NCBI RefSeq assembly: GCF_004379255.2 | Contig: NC_056040.1 | Span: 31,772,852-31,836,851, forward strand | Direction of reading: 5' to 3' | Length of the DNA stretch: 64,000 nucleotides | Origin: Salvia splendens | Lineage: Eukaryota; Streptophyta; Magnoliopsida; Lamiales; Lamiaceae | Part shown: positions 43,948 to 55,812 of the stretch, piece by piece | Layout: the number at the start of each line of letters is the position of its first letter | Position numbering within the stretch: the first letter of the stretch is position 1 | Notes under the pieces: model-generated | What the model saw: only the letters and a program-made list of their open reading frames with translations | Told to the model about the DNA's origin: nothing | The model's database searches: none | Position numbers and translations under genes: made by a program

Positions 43948-44540
43948 ATGACAGTAACGAAATGGAAGATGCAATGGGAATCTTATCGGGAGAGTATGGT
44001 TGTGGAGGGAGAGCTGATTATGTATGTGAAGGATGCTCTTACAATTTATGAAGAGGAGCTTGGCAATTCCAGGAATTTTTTCTTATATTTTGGTGTTGAT
44101 TCAAGGGTTGGGGAGAGGCTAGATCATGGCAAGGTAACTGGAATTGAATTGAAGTAATACATTGTTGCATGCATTTTCTGATTACAGGACTTATTCACAA
44201 GCAAAGGAATTCAAGGAAACTAAACTTGTAGACAAAATGCCCCATCGAGGGAGTTGGGAATTCGAAGGGGTTTTCAGTTAGAGACAACGGGGGATGGATT
44301 GTTACGATAAGAAGAGGAACGCCACATAAGAGTGGGCTGGTTAATAAGGGAGGACAGCTGGAGATCTAACAACCATGGAGAAAGAGGGACTTGTGAGGTG
44401 GATATAAAAGGAGCAGCATATCCTCAATTCAAGAATCCCATTTCTACAAGCTCTTAAGACATCAGAGCTTATACGTTCTCTAAAATAAGCTTAGACAAAC
44501 ACCCCCTGAATTGTAATTGTCAAATAAGGTAAATAACAGA
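43948..44540 (+). other. Retroelement-like sequence, unassigned
   Basis: A 69-codon frame (43948-44157, MTVTKWKMQWESYRESMVVE...) that I do not recognise is followed by sequence with the feel of an LTR (GGTGGATATAAAAGGAGCAG, then CTTATACGTTCTC). No repeat partner occurs in the window, so this remains a guess. Confidence 0.25.
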
Positions 44541-44571
44541 AGTACCTTGCAACACAAAAATGCTTCCTCCT

Positions 44572-47036
44572 TTATATCATATTCGGCTTAAAGACAACAT
44601 GCTGAAAAGTAAATAACCATGGAAGCATGGGTATCATGATATACACCAAAATTTTAAGAACCAATTAGTAACTTGGGAGATAGGTTGTATCACCTTAATT
44701 TGTGTCCGATTGTAAGTGTAGGTGATATGAACTAATCCATCACTAGCTTGAATAACAGCAGGATAGGAGAATTCCATTCCTCCAGTCTCCTCTAATGTAG
44801 CAACGTCGTGCCATGAGTCACCGTCATCACAAGAAACAGCAACTTTGAGTACAGCACGAGATATTGTATTATATGCCAGTACAAGGCGGCCATCACTCAG
44901 CTTCACTCCATCAATTCCTATCCACTGTCATTATTTAGAAAGAAGCATGATGGTTTGTTTATAAACACTCTACTTAGTAAACAACCTGAATTCGGATTTG
45001 GCAGTTGAGTTGGCTGTGCATTATCCCATGTGTGACCACCATCACAGGACTCTGATATGCAAATTTTGTTTATTCCATCGAAGGATCTCATGAGAGCACG
45101 AAGGTTCCCTTTCGCAGTCTTGTAAGGAACAGGCTGAATCACAGCGAGAGTTTTGTTCGGAATGTATATCGGTCCATACTTTCTCCATGACCTGCCCAAG
45201 TCTGTAGTTATCTGTTTTACAGATTGAAAAGATGCATTAGCAACCATCACTAGATTTATTTGAAAACAAAAGAGATGACATGGATTAGTACCTCCATCCA
45301 TGCGCCCCATGAGTTCCAGCTCTCGACAGAAGATCCACAGAGCAAGTCCCCATTCTCGAGCAGGATAGGCTGCAAACAAACACTAATTTCGTTACAACAC
45401 AGCTTGATTAAAACATACTACACCAGTAGATGTGGATACAACAAAGTCGTCTATGCCTTATTTTTAATCGGGCCTAATATGCCAGGAGGGAGCTGTTCTC
45501 TCGTTGACCAAGTAACCCCACCATCGTTAGATCTCTTCATGCATCCACTCCATCTAAATAGTCAGGTGATACATTTTCAGATACAGGAATATGATAACAT
45601 GTAAAAATGAGAACTAGTAACAACTAACATGTTAATTGTTAATTGACTAACACTTCCATCTCACATTGCATTATTGTTGAAGACATGTAGTTAATCTTAA
45701 AGAGAATTAGAATATATGGGAAGGAAATGTTCCGATCTGATTGTAATTTAAACAATTGAACACTTTCAGTTAACGAGTGAGAGCATCATCAGCTACAATA
45801 TCGGTTACTCTTACACATACTTACTTCTGAACTTCTTGACCAATTTTATAGAATAACAGCAACTGATTGGAAGGGTCCTTATACAACACTGGATTCCACA
45901 TAGGGACATTAAATTGCTCATCAACAGCAAGAGGAGAGTGCCAACAACCATCCTACCATTAAACTTGTGTTAAATTAGGAATTAGATACACCAAAATCAT
46001 GATTGTTTTGGAGAAGTTCTAACTATAAATTTGAGTTGATCAAAAGGAGATTATCACCTTGTATGTCTGTGTCCAAATTTTCACATCAGGAGCTCCTTCT
46101 GCTGAACCACCAAAATAAGCAACCATAAAATGATCTTTATCGACCTACAAAAACACCATACATAAATTATGCAGTTTCTATCAGATAGCGACTAAGAAAA
46201 ATTTGTTACTGAGACACACCTCTACAATCGTGGAAGCATGGCAACTGTTGAAGGGGGCTGAGTTAGCAGGAAACGTGAACTCCACAAACAGTGGGAGCCA
46301 AAGGAACGTATCATTCTTCATCTGCAAAAATTGTCTGGTGTTTTTGTTTCAATTGATATCTTAGGATTCTTAGCATAAAGGACCAAGGAAGAGATAAATC
46401 ATTCATTGTTTTGCAATAGTAGTACTTTATAACGAAAATGGTTATTCAAATGCTGCAATATACAACACTCGTTCTTTCTTCTTACGTAACTAAAACGATT
46501 AATACTCCTATACACTTGAAAAATTCACAACTACCTACGTCAACACAACCAATCAACCACATCCGAAAAACTTGCTATAGTATTTCAGTAAATAATCTCA
46601 ATAACACAAGACTCCAACTAAGAAAATCGAAAGCAGCAGCTACAACAAATTATAACTACCTAACAAAAATATTAGTCAAAGTTCAAAACAACACTCGACT
46701 ATAAATCAAAATAAAACAAGAAAGTTTATAACTAAAACTTGAACTGCTATTGTCAACAACAAAGGCAACTGACTGAAAACTTCAAGTAAGAAAAAACTAG
46801 AAAGATATTAAAAACTTGCACCAAGATACACTAAAGTTACCAAACTATGGCAAATACAACAGATTGGGCACACACTCAAACACAAATACACAAAGTGCTT
46901 TATATTTATTACAAGAAACAAAAGGAGAACTTTTGAATACCTTCGCTACGGGAAATAAATCAGGCTGTGTCCTTTGAATTCCAAAGAGTGATTCCCAGCC
47001 AATAAAATGAACAGAAAACAACAGGGAATACCAACA
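44572..47036 (-). CDS. Plant sialidase-like (BNR/Asp-box) protein gene, at least nine exons
   Basis: A six-bladed propeller fold is expected for the family; plant members are annotated as neuraminidase-like, and enzymatic activity is not established. Exons on the minus strand: 47036-46941, 46321-46220 ([20 protein letters not shown]), 46144-46058 ([20 protein letters not shown]), 45952-45825, 45553-45457, 45369-45292, 45211-44986, 44917-44694, 44601-44572 (ends HVVFKPNMI). Phases agree across all joins and no stop interrupts them. Four Asp-box motifs: [32 protein letters not shown]. One intron (after 45457) uses a GC donor. The N-terminus is uncertain: the first exon found starts after an AG acceptor and encodes a hydrophobic stretch ([17 protein letters not shown]) that may be part of a signal peptide, and the start codon was not located. 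Confidence 0.85.
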
Positions 47037-47039
47037 CTA

Positions 47040-47510
47040 ACCTTAAGCGGAGTAGCAAAAATCTTGAAACTAATCTCCCCCTTTTATCAAAAGACAAACT
47101 TAGTTAATTCTGCTATGAACACCAATAATAAACATAAATGCCAGAATAATCAATTACCAATAATAGTCAGTTGAAGCTAATCCAATTATGCATCTTCAAA
47201 TTACGAAATCAGATCAATAAATGAAATGAAAATACCTACTGTACACAAAGTCAGAAAGACAAACTATACTGAAACGACAGGCTGCCTGATTTTTTTTTTA
47301 TTTTTTTAATGGGCAATGAGTATTCTCTCCTTCCAAAATATTTGCAATATATTTTGTCTCAATTTATAGTTTGTATAGGACCTCTAGTCTAAGTATTACC
47401 ACTATGCCGTTTAATCAATTTTTAGCCGAAAATTATCAGTCTACAGCTTCACCAACTCACACCCTAATTTTTTTTTTCGTCCTCTTCTTTTTCCCCAATG
47501 CTTGAAATTA
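47040..47510. other. Upstream region of the sialidase-like gene
   Basis: AT-rich. It may contain the missing first exon and promoter. I could not assign them. Confidence 0.3.
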
Positions 47511-47754
47511 CTCCCTCCGTTCCACATTAATTAGCATCATTTGACTTGCAAGGATTTTAAGAAATGGTAGAAAGTGGGTTTAAAAAATTAGTGGAATGTG
47601 TCACACTTTTATATATTAATTTTATAATAAAATGTTAGTGGAATTAGTCAGCGGAATTTGAAGTTTATTACCGAAAGTAGTAAAAAGTAAGGTGACAATT
47701 AATAGAGAACGGACGAAAAAAGAAATCGGTGCCAAATAATGGGGTCGGAGGGAG
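47511..47754. mobile_element. Stowaway MITE
   Basis: CTCCCTCCGTTCCACATTAA ... GGTCGGAGGGAG, 244 bp, flanked by TA. These termini and the TA target are typical of Tc1/mariner-derived Stowaway elements. Confidence 0.9.
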
Positions 47755-48051
47755 TATGTAACAGCTATTGAGCATATTTATACTTATAAATTAACAGATA
47801 AATGCTATACAAAATATTTTATATGAGTCTCAAATGTTATCAATTATCATAGTTCCTTTTAAAATTTTATATTAGTTTTTTTACATATTTCATTTAATTC
47901 TTAAACCTAAAAAATTAGGTCACCTGCAACTAATAATGCAACCATGAATTTAAGCAAGTTGATGCTTATATTTAAAGATGTAACGATAATACTAAAATAT
48001 CTAATTTTATATGTAACGTCTATGCAATTTTTACGATACACTAGATCATAA

Positions 48052-48960
48052 TTGTTTTCGACGAATTGTCATGTCGTTAAAATTGCTATACTCTCAGTTT
48101 TAAATTTTTGGAAAATTTCTCTCTCAATGAATTTAGCTAAGATGTCATTCATACATTCGTCTCTTGTTCTATTTAACAAATCTGTCTTAATAAGTTTCAC
48201 TTTTGTGATAGAAACCAAAAACTTTGCTAGATTTTCCAAATCTTTAATATTGGAGAATTCAACTTTATCAATCGAATCACTAATATAAGCCTTAAGTTGA
48301 TAGGGTAGAGTCATACATTCAGTACACGAAAGTCACCACGATAAAGTTTTGCAAGACGAACCAACTTGTCGATTTTGAAGCTAGCAAATGAGTATTTTGG
48401 ACTAAGGAAATTCTTTCAAGTAAGCAAATTTTGTACTCCCCCAGTCCCAAAGTAGATGTCACACTTTTCTTTTTTGAAAAAATTCTCACTCACATCAATA
48501 TATAAAAATATATTTTCTCTCTCCACTAACACACAAAACAAAATCTACTAAAATCTCGTGTCACCATCCAAATGTGACATCTATTATGGAACGGAGGGAG
48601 TACTTGTTACTAGAAAACGATTCTCCATCTCTTGTGTAAGCAAATCAAGAATTTAACAATAATGAGAAAATGTGAATTTAGTATTTCGGATAGTTAATTA
48701 TAATTATAACTGAGAAATAAAAATGTAAATCTTACTTGACAGTAAATCTTCACTTGGTAATGATAATTTGTAAAGCATTTTTCCCGCTTCATACGCAAAC
48801 GAGACTTGATGGTATCATTCTCATCGATGACGTCAATGAAATTAGTCACACAAAACTCTTCAACTTGTATTTATTTCACCCATTATCTCTAAAATCTCGC
48901 AAAGTCCTTTTGATTTTTTCAATCTAAGATATAAGTTGAACGAAAATCCCTAAGATGTAG
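48052..48960 (-). pseudogene. hAT-superfamily transposase remnant (TTF/MYM-type)
   Basis: The minus strand reads, with gaps and shifts, RLRMKREKCFTNYHYQVKIY (48960-48735), FKIDKLVRLAKLYRGDF (48420-48330), then YQLKAYISDSIDKVEFSNIK, DLENLAKFLVSITKV and ECMNDILAKFIEREIFQKFK (48310-48075). Order and wording match the C-terminal half of the plant hAT proteins annotated as zinc finger MYM-type, with the dimerisation core deleted. A Stowaway MITE splits it. No terminal repeats found. Confidence 0.55.
48436..48600. mobile_element. Stowaway MITE
   Basis: CTCCCCCAGTCCCAAAGTAG ... GGAACGGAGGGAG, 165 bp, TA on both sides; inserted in the hAT remnant. Confidence 0.9.
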
Positions 48961-49109
48961 AATTGTTGCCAAATCATTACTCAAGAAACTCTATCACAAG
49001 TGCATAATAAAAACAAAGTCATAACTCTCAATTCTCATAATCGATGTTTTGGTATACCTCCATTATCCGAAGTAGAGCTACATTATTCAGTCTATATATT
49101 TATGGAACA

Positions 49110-49271
49110 ATTTCTAATATTATCACGTCCCATTTTGTGGGAGCCATGATCCTACAAAATAGAAAGTTCATTAGAATAAACTTCTCAATAATAAATAGCT
49201 TGAGCTAGAAAGTAGTAATTTCCAATATTATCATGGCCCACTTTTGTGAGAGTAATAATCCTATGAAATTA
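49110..49271. repeat. Pair of copia-leader-like stem motifs
   Basis: Two diverged copies of a ~50-bp motif (TTTCTAATATTATCACGTCC ... CCTACAAAAT, and TTTCCAATATTATCATGG ... CCTATGAAAT) match, inverted, the paired motif in the copia leader at 20752-20901, with similar spacing. Probably a leftover of a copia leader. Confidence 0.6.
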
Positions 49272-49517
49272 CTCCTTCGGTCTCATCACATGTGACACAT
49301 CTCTTTTGGCCATAGGTTTTTAGGTAGTGGTGTGTAGTGGTTAAATAAAGAGAGAATAAAGTAGGAGTGAGAAAAAAATAGAGAGAAACAAGTTGAGAGA
49401 GTGGAAAAAGTAAGAAAGAGATAGGGTGTTGTTTTTTTTACCTAAAAGGAAATGTCTCACTTATAATGGGACTGTCCTAAAATGGAATACGCCTCATTTA
49501 TAATGGGACGGAGGGAG
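49272..49517. mobile_element. Stowaway MITE
   Basis: CTCCTTCGGTCTCATCACAT ... TGGGACGGAGGGAG, 246 bp, TA on both sides. Confidence 0.9.
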
Positions 49518-49519
49518 TA

Positions 49520-50704
49520 CAAATTTTCTTAAATTCAATCAGATTTATGAGATATTAGAATTTCGTTAGTGGCGTACAACCTTCTTTCGAAGGAGTTTCA
49601 AAATAAAAAGAGAATTCTTAAAGCAAATTTCAGATGGTTCGGTTAAGAAATATTTGGCGGCTATTTGTGACCTCTAGACTCTTCGTCGGTATTGTGTAAG
49701 GTAAAAATGTTAAAATTCTAATAAGTCAGCCTCCTTTAGGGAAAACCTAGTCTCCTTTATATAGAGTTAGCATGGGTCAGATTAGGGATCCATGAATGCT
49801 GGACTTGGACCAAGCCTGATGGACTTTATTTCATGTCCAAACAAAACATTATTATCAACTATAGTAAAAAATATATTATTTTTCCTTCCAATCTGAAATT
49901 ACGGGTAATATGAGTTTTTCTCTTTAAATATTCATTAATTAACTTAATTATGCTATTTGAATTTATCTAATTAATATCTTTTTTAAAGAATGATATAGCT
50001 CAAAATCTTTATTTATTATTCGTGGAATAAATTCCAACCGGATTTCTATATAATAAAACTTTATTTCGAACACCTCTCGAGGATATTATCAAACCACACT
50101 TAACGAGTGCACGATTCATTGTAATAAATATCCTAGCACTGCTAGACAATGATCACCACTACCCAAGATATCATGATTATGGGTTACGAAAAACTCGCAC
50201 TTATTGATACGTCAAAGTAGTGTATAACCAATATCGTATTCTCAATGTGAATCACATTGAATCACAGAGACTTTGTCTTTAAGTAAATAGGAAGAAAGAT
50301 TTATCTCATTGTTAGATCCGTCGAGAGTTATACCACACTAGTGTAGTTTATTTCCAAAAAGTAAGAAAACTTGCAAACTGACACTACAAACTTTTGGATA
50401 TATAGCCAAAGCATATCTAGGTTGTAAAATACTATTTCTCTCATACAAAAAAACCGACTATCTAATCTAGGTTGTGAAAAACGACGCCCACAACTAGGCT
50501 ATTATGCAAAAGAATTAAACTTGTTTGCTTTTTATATATTTAAATGTTTGAGAAACATCTTATAAATATATAAGTAAACACAAGATAATAAAGTTACTTC
50601 TTCTCACATTGGGTTAAAAGTGGATTGTAGTGTTTATTGTATACAAGCGAATTCTAATCGTCTAAACTGTTCGAAACACGCCTTTTAATATATCAATCCT
50701 AACA
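49520..50704 (-). mobile_element. Copia LTR (family c2), locus B copy
   Basis: The minus strand starts TGTTAGGATTGATATATTAA at 50704, directly preceded by a polypurine tract (AAAAGATGGAGAG), and contains a TATA box (CTCTATATAAAGG near 49760). 50095-50340 matches locus A 2100-2345. About 90 bp of retroelement interior (50705-50794) remain upstream of it, so this is a 3' LTR whose element body is gone. The far boundary near 49520 is uncertain. Confidence 0.7.
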
Positions 50705-50794
50705 CTCTCCATCTTTTCTACTCTTGTATTTGAGGCATGCATGTAACCTTTTGTCTCCTTCGTGAAGGATTTCAAGTAAATCCTAGATTGGCTC

Positions 50795-51251
50795 ATTAAT
50801 AGCTTCATTCATCTCCGACAAAGCCTGGGAATATTGCATATAATTGGTGCTAGAATACGACATATTAGGATGAGGATGATTACCATAATTATTGTAATTA
50901 TTACCCCTAATTAGGGTGATAATTATTATTATTGTACGTATAATTCATAAGTTTAGTTGATCAAGTACCGACATATTTAACCTCTTTAAAAATCTATGTA
51001 TCTAAGATATAAGGAATTTTATTACTTTTCATGATGTTACTTCTCCATCTATAAAAAATATTTCAATTTGTGGAAGATACATGTTTTAATACAAACTTTA
51101 AGAGAAAGAAAAAATTTAAAAATGAGAGAGAAAAAAAAGTGATAAGAATGTTTCTCAAATAGAAATTTGGAATAATTTTAATAGCTAGGTAGAAAGAGAA
51201 ATGACAAAATTTTTAATAGACAATATTAAAAATATGATGAAGTCACTATAA
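50795..51251. other. Locus B spacer, paralogue of 9669-10110
   Basis: Starts CTCATTAATAGCTTCATTCA, which is the empty site for PIF2. It ends in CACTATAA, where PIF3 is inserted. No gene. Confidence 0.75.
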
Positions 51252-51531
51252 GGCCACCCGCAATGTGTCACGCGGGTGGCCCGTATTCCGTCACGGAGGG
51301 ACGGGACGGCGGCGTGACGCGTTGCAGCGCCCCGTCTTGTCCCCAACCCGTTCCGCATTCCGTCACGGCGTAATGAGTGGCGAGACGTCTCGCCACACGC
51401 CGAGGCGACGTGGCGCGCGCCGGCGTCATGCATGACGCCCACTCGCCGGCCCGCGAGTGGGCATCGTCACGCTGACGCAATAATTCATTTTTTTAAAAAT
51501 TCAAATTAAATAAAAAAAAATTAAAAATTAA

Positions 51532-51594
51532 AAACAGTAATATTACCGTTAATATAGTCGTTTTGTATTTTTTTATTTTTTTACTCTATAAATA
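51532..51594 (+). promoter_or_regulatory. PIF3 transposase promoter
   Basis: AAACAGTAATATTACCGTTA (one or two changes from the family palindrome) followed by GTCGTTTTG and CTCTATAAATACTCC. The ATG is at 51720. Confidence 0.65.
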
Positions 51595-51719
51595 CTCCTA
51601 ATTCATCCTCATTTCACACACAACTACACATCTATTCTTCCCAAATCATCTCCATTTCCTCTCCAATTTTCATCTCTAATCATCTCTCTTTTATTCTTTC
51701 CCCAAATTTAATCGATCTC

Positions 51720-52974
51720 ATGGATCCGTATGAGCAAATAAGTCGAATAATGGAAAAATCACTTGAAGAAGAGCGACGCCGGGAGGCAGAGGAATCTGCG
51801 CCGCCCCAAAGACGCTCCCGGACTTACATCCATCGTAACCGGGAGGAAGCCGCCGCAAGGTTAGTTCGCGACTACTTCTGCGATAACCCTGTGTGGGGAG
51901 ATACCTACTTCCGTTGTCGTTTCCGCATGCGGCGACCGCTATTTCTCCACATCGCAAATACATTGGCGGCCCGGGAAGAGTTCTTCCAAGAAAGGGAGAC
52001 GCCGTCGGCCGTCCCAGCCACACGACGCTGCAGAAATGTACTGCAACAATCCGTCAGCTTGCGACTGGACAAACAGTGGATGTGTTCGACGAATACCTCC
52101 ACATTGGAGACAACACTAGGAGAATGTGTTTGCTCCAATTCTGCAAAGGCGTCCGGGCAGCCTTCACCGACGAATTTCTCCGGAAGCCAAGCACGACAGA
52201 TTGCCAGTTCCTGCTCCGCCTTCACGAAGAAGTGCATGGATTCCCCGCGATGCTTGGCACCGGCGACTGCATGTACTGGAAATGGAAGAATTACCTGGTG
52301 GCGTGGAGGGGGTCGTACACGAGCGGCCACAAAGGCACCCACCCCACTGTTATACTCGAGGCTGTTGTCGACTACCGGCTATGGATCTGGCATGCGTACT
52401 TCAGGGTCCCCGGCTCGAACAACGACATAAACGTGCTCCACCAATCTAACCTCTTCGCCGAAGTTTTGGATGGTAAAGCGTCGGCCATCAACTTCACCGC
52501 TAACAACCGGCGCTATAAAATGGGGTACTATATTGCCGACGACATCTACCCGAAGTGGCCAACCTTCGTGAAGACGTGCACTAGGCCTGTGAACGCAAAG
52601 CAAGCGCTTTTTGCGCAGAAGCATGAGGCTGCTCGGAAGGATGTGGAGCGGGCGTTCGGGGTTCTCCAAGCGCGCTTCAACATTATCAAAGCCCTGGCTC
52701 GTACGTGGTTCATGGATAGCATGGTCAACATCATGTATACGTGCATAATCTTGCACAACATTATTGTCCAAGATGAAGGACCCGAGGCGGAAAATCGGTT
52801 CGACCCTGAAGCCCCCGAAAGCTCAACCGCAAGTAGTCCGCCTCGAAGTGGAGTGCATCCGTCTATACAAGAACGGTTGTCTATTCGGACAAGGACACGT
52901 GACTCTACCGCCCACGCCCAACTCCAAGATGATCTAATGGAGCACATTTGGGCAAACTTTGGCGGAGGAAATTA
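51720..52974 (+). pseudogene. Harbinger DDE transposase, nearly intact, one frameshift
   Basis: About 418 residues starting MDPYEQISRIMEKSLEEERR. A small indel near 52000 (FQERE against the family FQERFDAVGRP) moves the frame; downstream everything is open to the TAA after ANFGGGN. N-terminal basic helix region, then AREEFFQER, FDEYLHIGDNT, first catalytic Asp (GTGDCMYWKWKN), GHKGTHPTVILEAV, second Asp (PGSNNDINVL), MGYYIADDIYPKWPTFV, Glu (ARKDVERAFG), IILHNIIVQDEGP. All three catalytic acids are present, making it the best-preserved transposase in the window. The element lacks a Myb-like gene, so movement would need the partner from another copy. Confidence 0.9.
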
Positions 52975-53273
52975 AATTATGCATTTTTAATTTTTTTAGG
53001 ATTTTTAATTATGTTTTTTAAATTTTTTTTTGAATTTTATGTTGTAATGTTATTTTATTTTTAATGAAGTGTGTTTTTTATTAATTGAATATGTTGGAAA
53101 AAAAATAAAAAAATTATATTGAATGAATAGTAATTTAAGGGACGGATAAGTGACTGAGGGTTGCAGGTTCTATCCCATAGTTAAGGGATGGAGTAAAAAA
53201 GTACAGTGGGGCCTGCGAATAGTAATTTAAGGGACAGTTAAGGGACGGTTTAGTGACAGCGTTGTGGATGACC

Positions 53274-53582
53274 TAAACATAGGGGACAATTTGGTTATTT
53301 TACATCTGACATTGTTTCCACATGCATGAGTCAGCCCACTAGCATGCATTAATGAAGTTCTATTTATTATCCAAAACATAACTCATCAACTGTCTCATTT
53401 ATTATCTCAACTCTTCCTCACCAAACTCTCTCAAACGTGAAAAAAAATAAAAATTTGTAATTATAATTATGTGATCAAAGTTAGTTTTAAAATATTAAAT
53501 AAATCGATGTTGTCATCCTCACAATGGAATAAAAAAAATACTAGTAAAATCTGCACCTTCTAATAAATTAAAGCAGTGTATA
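53274..53582. other. Locus B spacer, paralogue of 10110-10445
   Basis: Continues the alignment with locus A after PIF3, from CATAGGGGACAATTTGG to AGTGTATAACTAG. No gene. Confidence 0.75.
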
Positions 53583-53814
53583 ACTAGTGTTGGGATTGTA
53601 AAATCATGGATTAAATATGCTCAATCAATGGATTTTGACCAAACAATAAATGTGATGAGACATTTAATTTTGTGAAATTAAATGATATAGCGCCGATCTA
53701 CATTTTACGTAGATAAATGTAGTATATTCACTTTCTCTAATCCGATTTCCGGTGAGTGAGAAATAGTGGATTAAAGTTGAGCATAATTAGCTTTTAATTA
53801 AAGCTTGAAGTTTA

Positions 53815-54195
53815 AGCTTAGAGAATAATTAACTAGTGTTAATTATCCCACATTGGAGAAGTGACACATCTTTTAATGTGTTTAAATTAAGTGACTTTAT
53901 GTTACTTAATAATTATAGTAGATCAAGATGGGTGAAAGAGCCCACACGCGCGCACACGTGCGCGCCGCCGCTGCCCGCCCGCCCGAGCCCGTGCTCGTAG
54001 TCGCAAGCTTAGAGAATAATTAACTAGTGTTAATTATCCCACATTGGAGAAGTGACACATCTTATAATGTGTTTAAACTAAGTGACTTTATGTTACTTAA
54101 TAATTATAGTAGATCAAGATGGGTGAAAGAGCCCACACGCGCGCACACGTGCGCGCCGCCACCGCCCGCCCGCCCGAGCCCGTGCTCGTGGTCGC
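53815..54195. repeat. 190-bp direct tandem repeat within the solo LTR
   Basis: Two copies (53815-54004, 54005-54195), each starting AAGCTTAGAGAATAATTAAC and ending in the GC-rich CACACGTGCGCGCCGCC ... GTGCTCGT.GTCGC. Only a few differences. It is followed by a short (CGGTCT)n run. Confidence 0.9.
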
Positions 54196-54630
54196 AGGCC
54201 CAGTCCCGGTCTCGGTCTCGGTCTCGATCTTGGGTCTGGACCATTACTAATCTTTTTAGACCACCGCCGAGTCAACAATCTGATAGGATGTTGTATCCTA
54301 CGATCAGCAATAGAGCACTAGAACAATTATGATGAGCAAGATAAACCCTAGTTGAGGTGCTAGGGGGCGATTTCCGCCAGAACCGGGAATGAGAATAAGT
54401 TTATACTTTATTTCTCAATAAATAAAAGAGTACATAGACCTCTAATTTATAGAATACTAACTAGGCTCAATAAAGATAAAGATTGCATAAAAATAACTAA
54501 CTAAAATAGAAGATATGCTAAATAAATAAAATCAAGAAGATATGATGAGATCTTGTGCGAGATATGGTTGACGAGATTCACAAGATCGAGGACCCTATCA
54601 ACTCTCCCTCCGTTGAAAACCACCTTGCCC

Positions 54631-55812
54631 TCAAGGTGGGTCATGAATTAAGAACATGAGTGGCTTCATTTGGATATCCCTAGCAATGCCGGAGTGTGCG
54701 AGCGGGGTTGTGAAAGTTGCCCATTCTGATACATCCTGTGTGATAGGCACAACAACAATATATGTAACTTGGATGGTTTCAACACCCTTGAAAGCTCCCG
54801 GGTCAAATATGTGAACTCCCTCGATTTCACCTAATCGAAGATCTTCACACCTCTGTTTGCTATCTCCATGATAGGACACCTCCATTGGCTTGAAACCCAA
54901 CAAATCCAAGAGAATATTCTCTACCTCAAGATTAAGCGGAAGGGACGGTGGAATTGGGAATGTGTCAATTTGCTCACTCAAATCTCCAAAATTTAACATA
55001 CTCTTCCCCACTTCAAGCATAGTCTTGGAGTCCACAATGCAAGTACCTGCCACACTCTCTATGGGATCATCTCTTGTCTTTTTCGAAGGGGTAAAAAGAA
55101 TTTGGGGTAGCAACTCAATATATGAAACTGAGTTGGCATTTCCAGAACATGGCAATCTCCACCTTGTGCGACAGCTTCTGTCCAAACATGTCACAACATT
55201 GGGTGGAGGGATCGAACGACCATCAGAGGCGAGTGGCTGTTCAAATCTGAACAATTCACGATCACCAACAGTAAGCAGAGATTGTTGCTCTAGATGGGGC
55301 CCCTTTAAAACATTATATGATGGTGTAGTAGTTTCTGCATATTGTGGATCTTTCTGTGGAGATCTTACAGAATGAGAAACGTCCCGACCATTAATCCCGT
55401 CGCAAGGAATAGCAACAAAACTTGGGTCTGTGGAGAGATGTGATGAAACTGAAAGAGCAGCTCCATCATTGAGAGCTTTGACAATGCTATGAACTTTATC
55501 AGCCACCAATTCCAGGGGTAATTCTATTGAAACCCCCTCATACAATTCTGAATCTAACGCGACAACGTTGTCGGCATCCACAGTAACCTCAGACTGATGC
55601 CCATGATTCGCCATCTGGGAATCAGCATCCACACCCATAGCACATGTACCAGTTGGTAATTCAACTTCAATTACAAAGAGGGTAGAATCTCTAGCCTGAT
55701 ACGCGTCTGCTCTATTTGTTTCCAAACACCCATTAACAACAGCCTCAGTTTGATGAACATGATTTAGTACAATTGAAACGTCCTCCTCAATTAAATCTGA
55801 AGCAATCCTCAA
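54631..55812 (-). CDS. Unidentified 393-codon frame inside the non-autonomous LTR element
   Basis: One long open frame, overlapping the gag frame by 26 bp. I do not recognise the protein. It is acidic, without obvious membrane segments or repeats, with scattered stretches such as LVADKVHSIVKALNDGAALS, FRFEQPLASDGRSIPPPNVV, CSGNANSVSYIELLPQILFT, ENILLDLLGFKPMEVSYHGD and VTYIVVVPITQDVSEWATFT. No retroviral motif is present. An open frame of this length in a non-autonomous element suggests either a captured host gene fragment or a family-specific product. The expected gypsy pol tail (HLEGKVVF) is one frame away after its stop. Confidence 0.45.
   Translation of the reverse strand: MRIASDLIEEDVSIVLNHVHQTEAVVNGCLETNRADAYQARDSTLFVIEVELPTGTCAMGVDADSQMANHGHQSEVTVDADNVVALDSELYEGVSIELPLELVADKVHSIVKALNDGAALSVSSHLSTDPSFVAIPCDGINGRDVSHSVRSPQKDPQYAETTTPSYNVLKGPHLEQQSLLTVGDRELFRFEQPLASDGRSIPPPNVVTCLDRSCRTRWRLPCSGNANSVSYIELLPQILFTPSKKTRDDPIESVAGTCIVDSKTMLEVGKSMLNFGDLSEQIDTFPIPPSLPLNLEVENILLDLLGFKPMEVSYHGDSKQRCEDLRLGEIEGVHIFDPGAFKGVETIQVTYIVVVPITQDVSEWATFTTPLAHSGIARDIQMKPLMFLIHDPP

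Larger units (their letters stand above)
51252..53273 (+). mobile_element. PIF3: Harbinger element carrying only a transposase
   Basis: GGCCACCCGCAATGTGTCAC after TAA (51249-51251), ending ...GCGTTGTGGATGACC before TAA (53274-53276). 2022 bp. Locus A at 10105-10120 is the empty site (CACTATTAGCATATGGG). Promoter palindrome near 51532-51550 (slightly changed), TATA box at 51587-51594. Confidence 0.95.

Noticed and set aside
43948..44157. 69-codon frame as a host gene
   Set aside because: No recognisable domain, next to a G-run, and followed by LTR-like sequence; not supported as a gene.
46438..46704. 88-codon plus-strand frame between sialidase exons
   Set aside because: Lies in an AT-rich intron with low-complexity Asn/Thr content and no homology.
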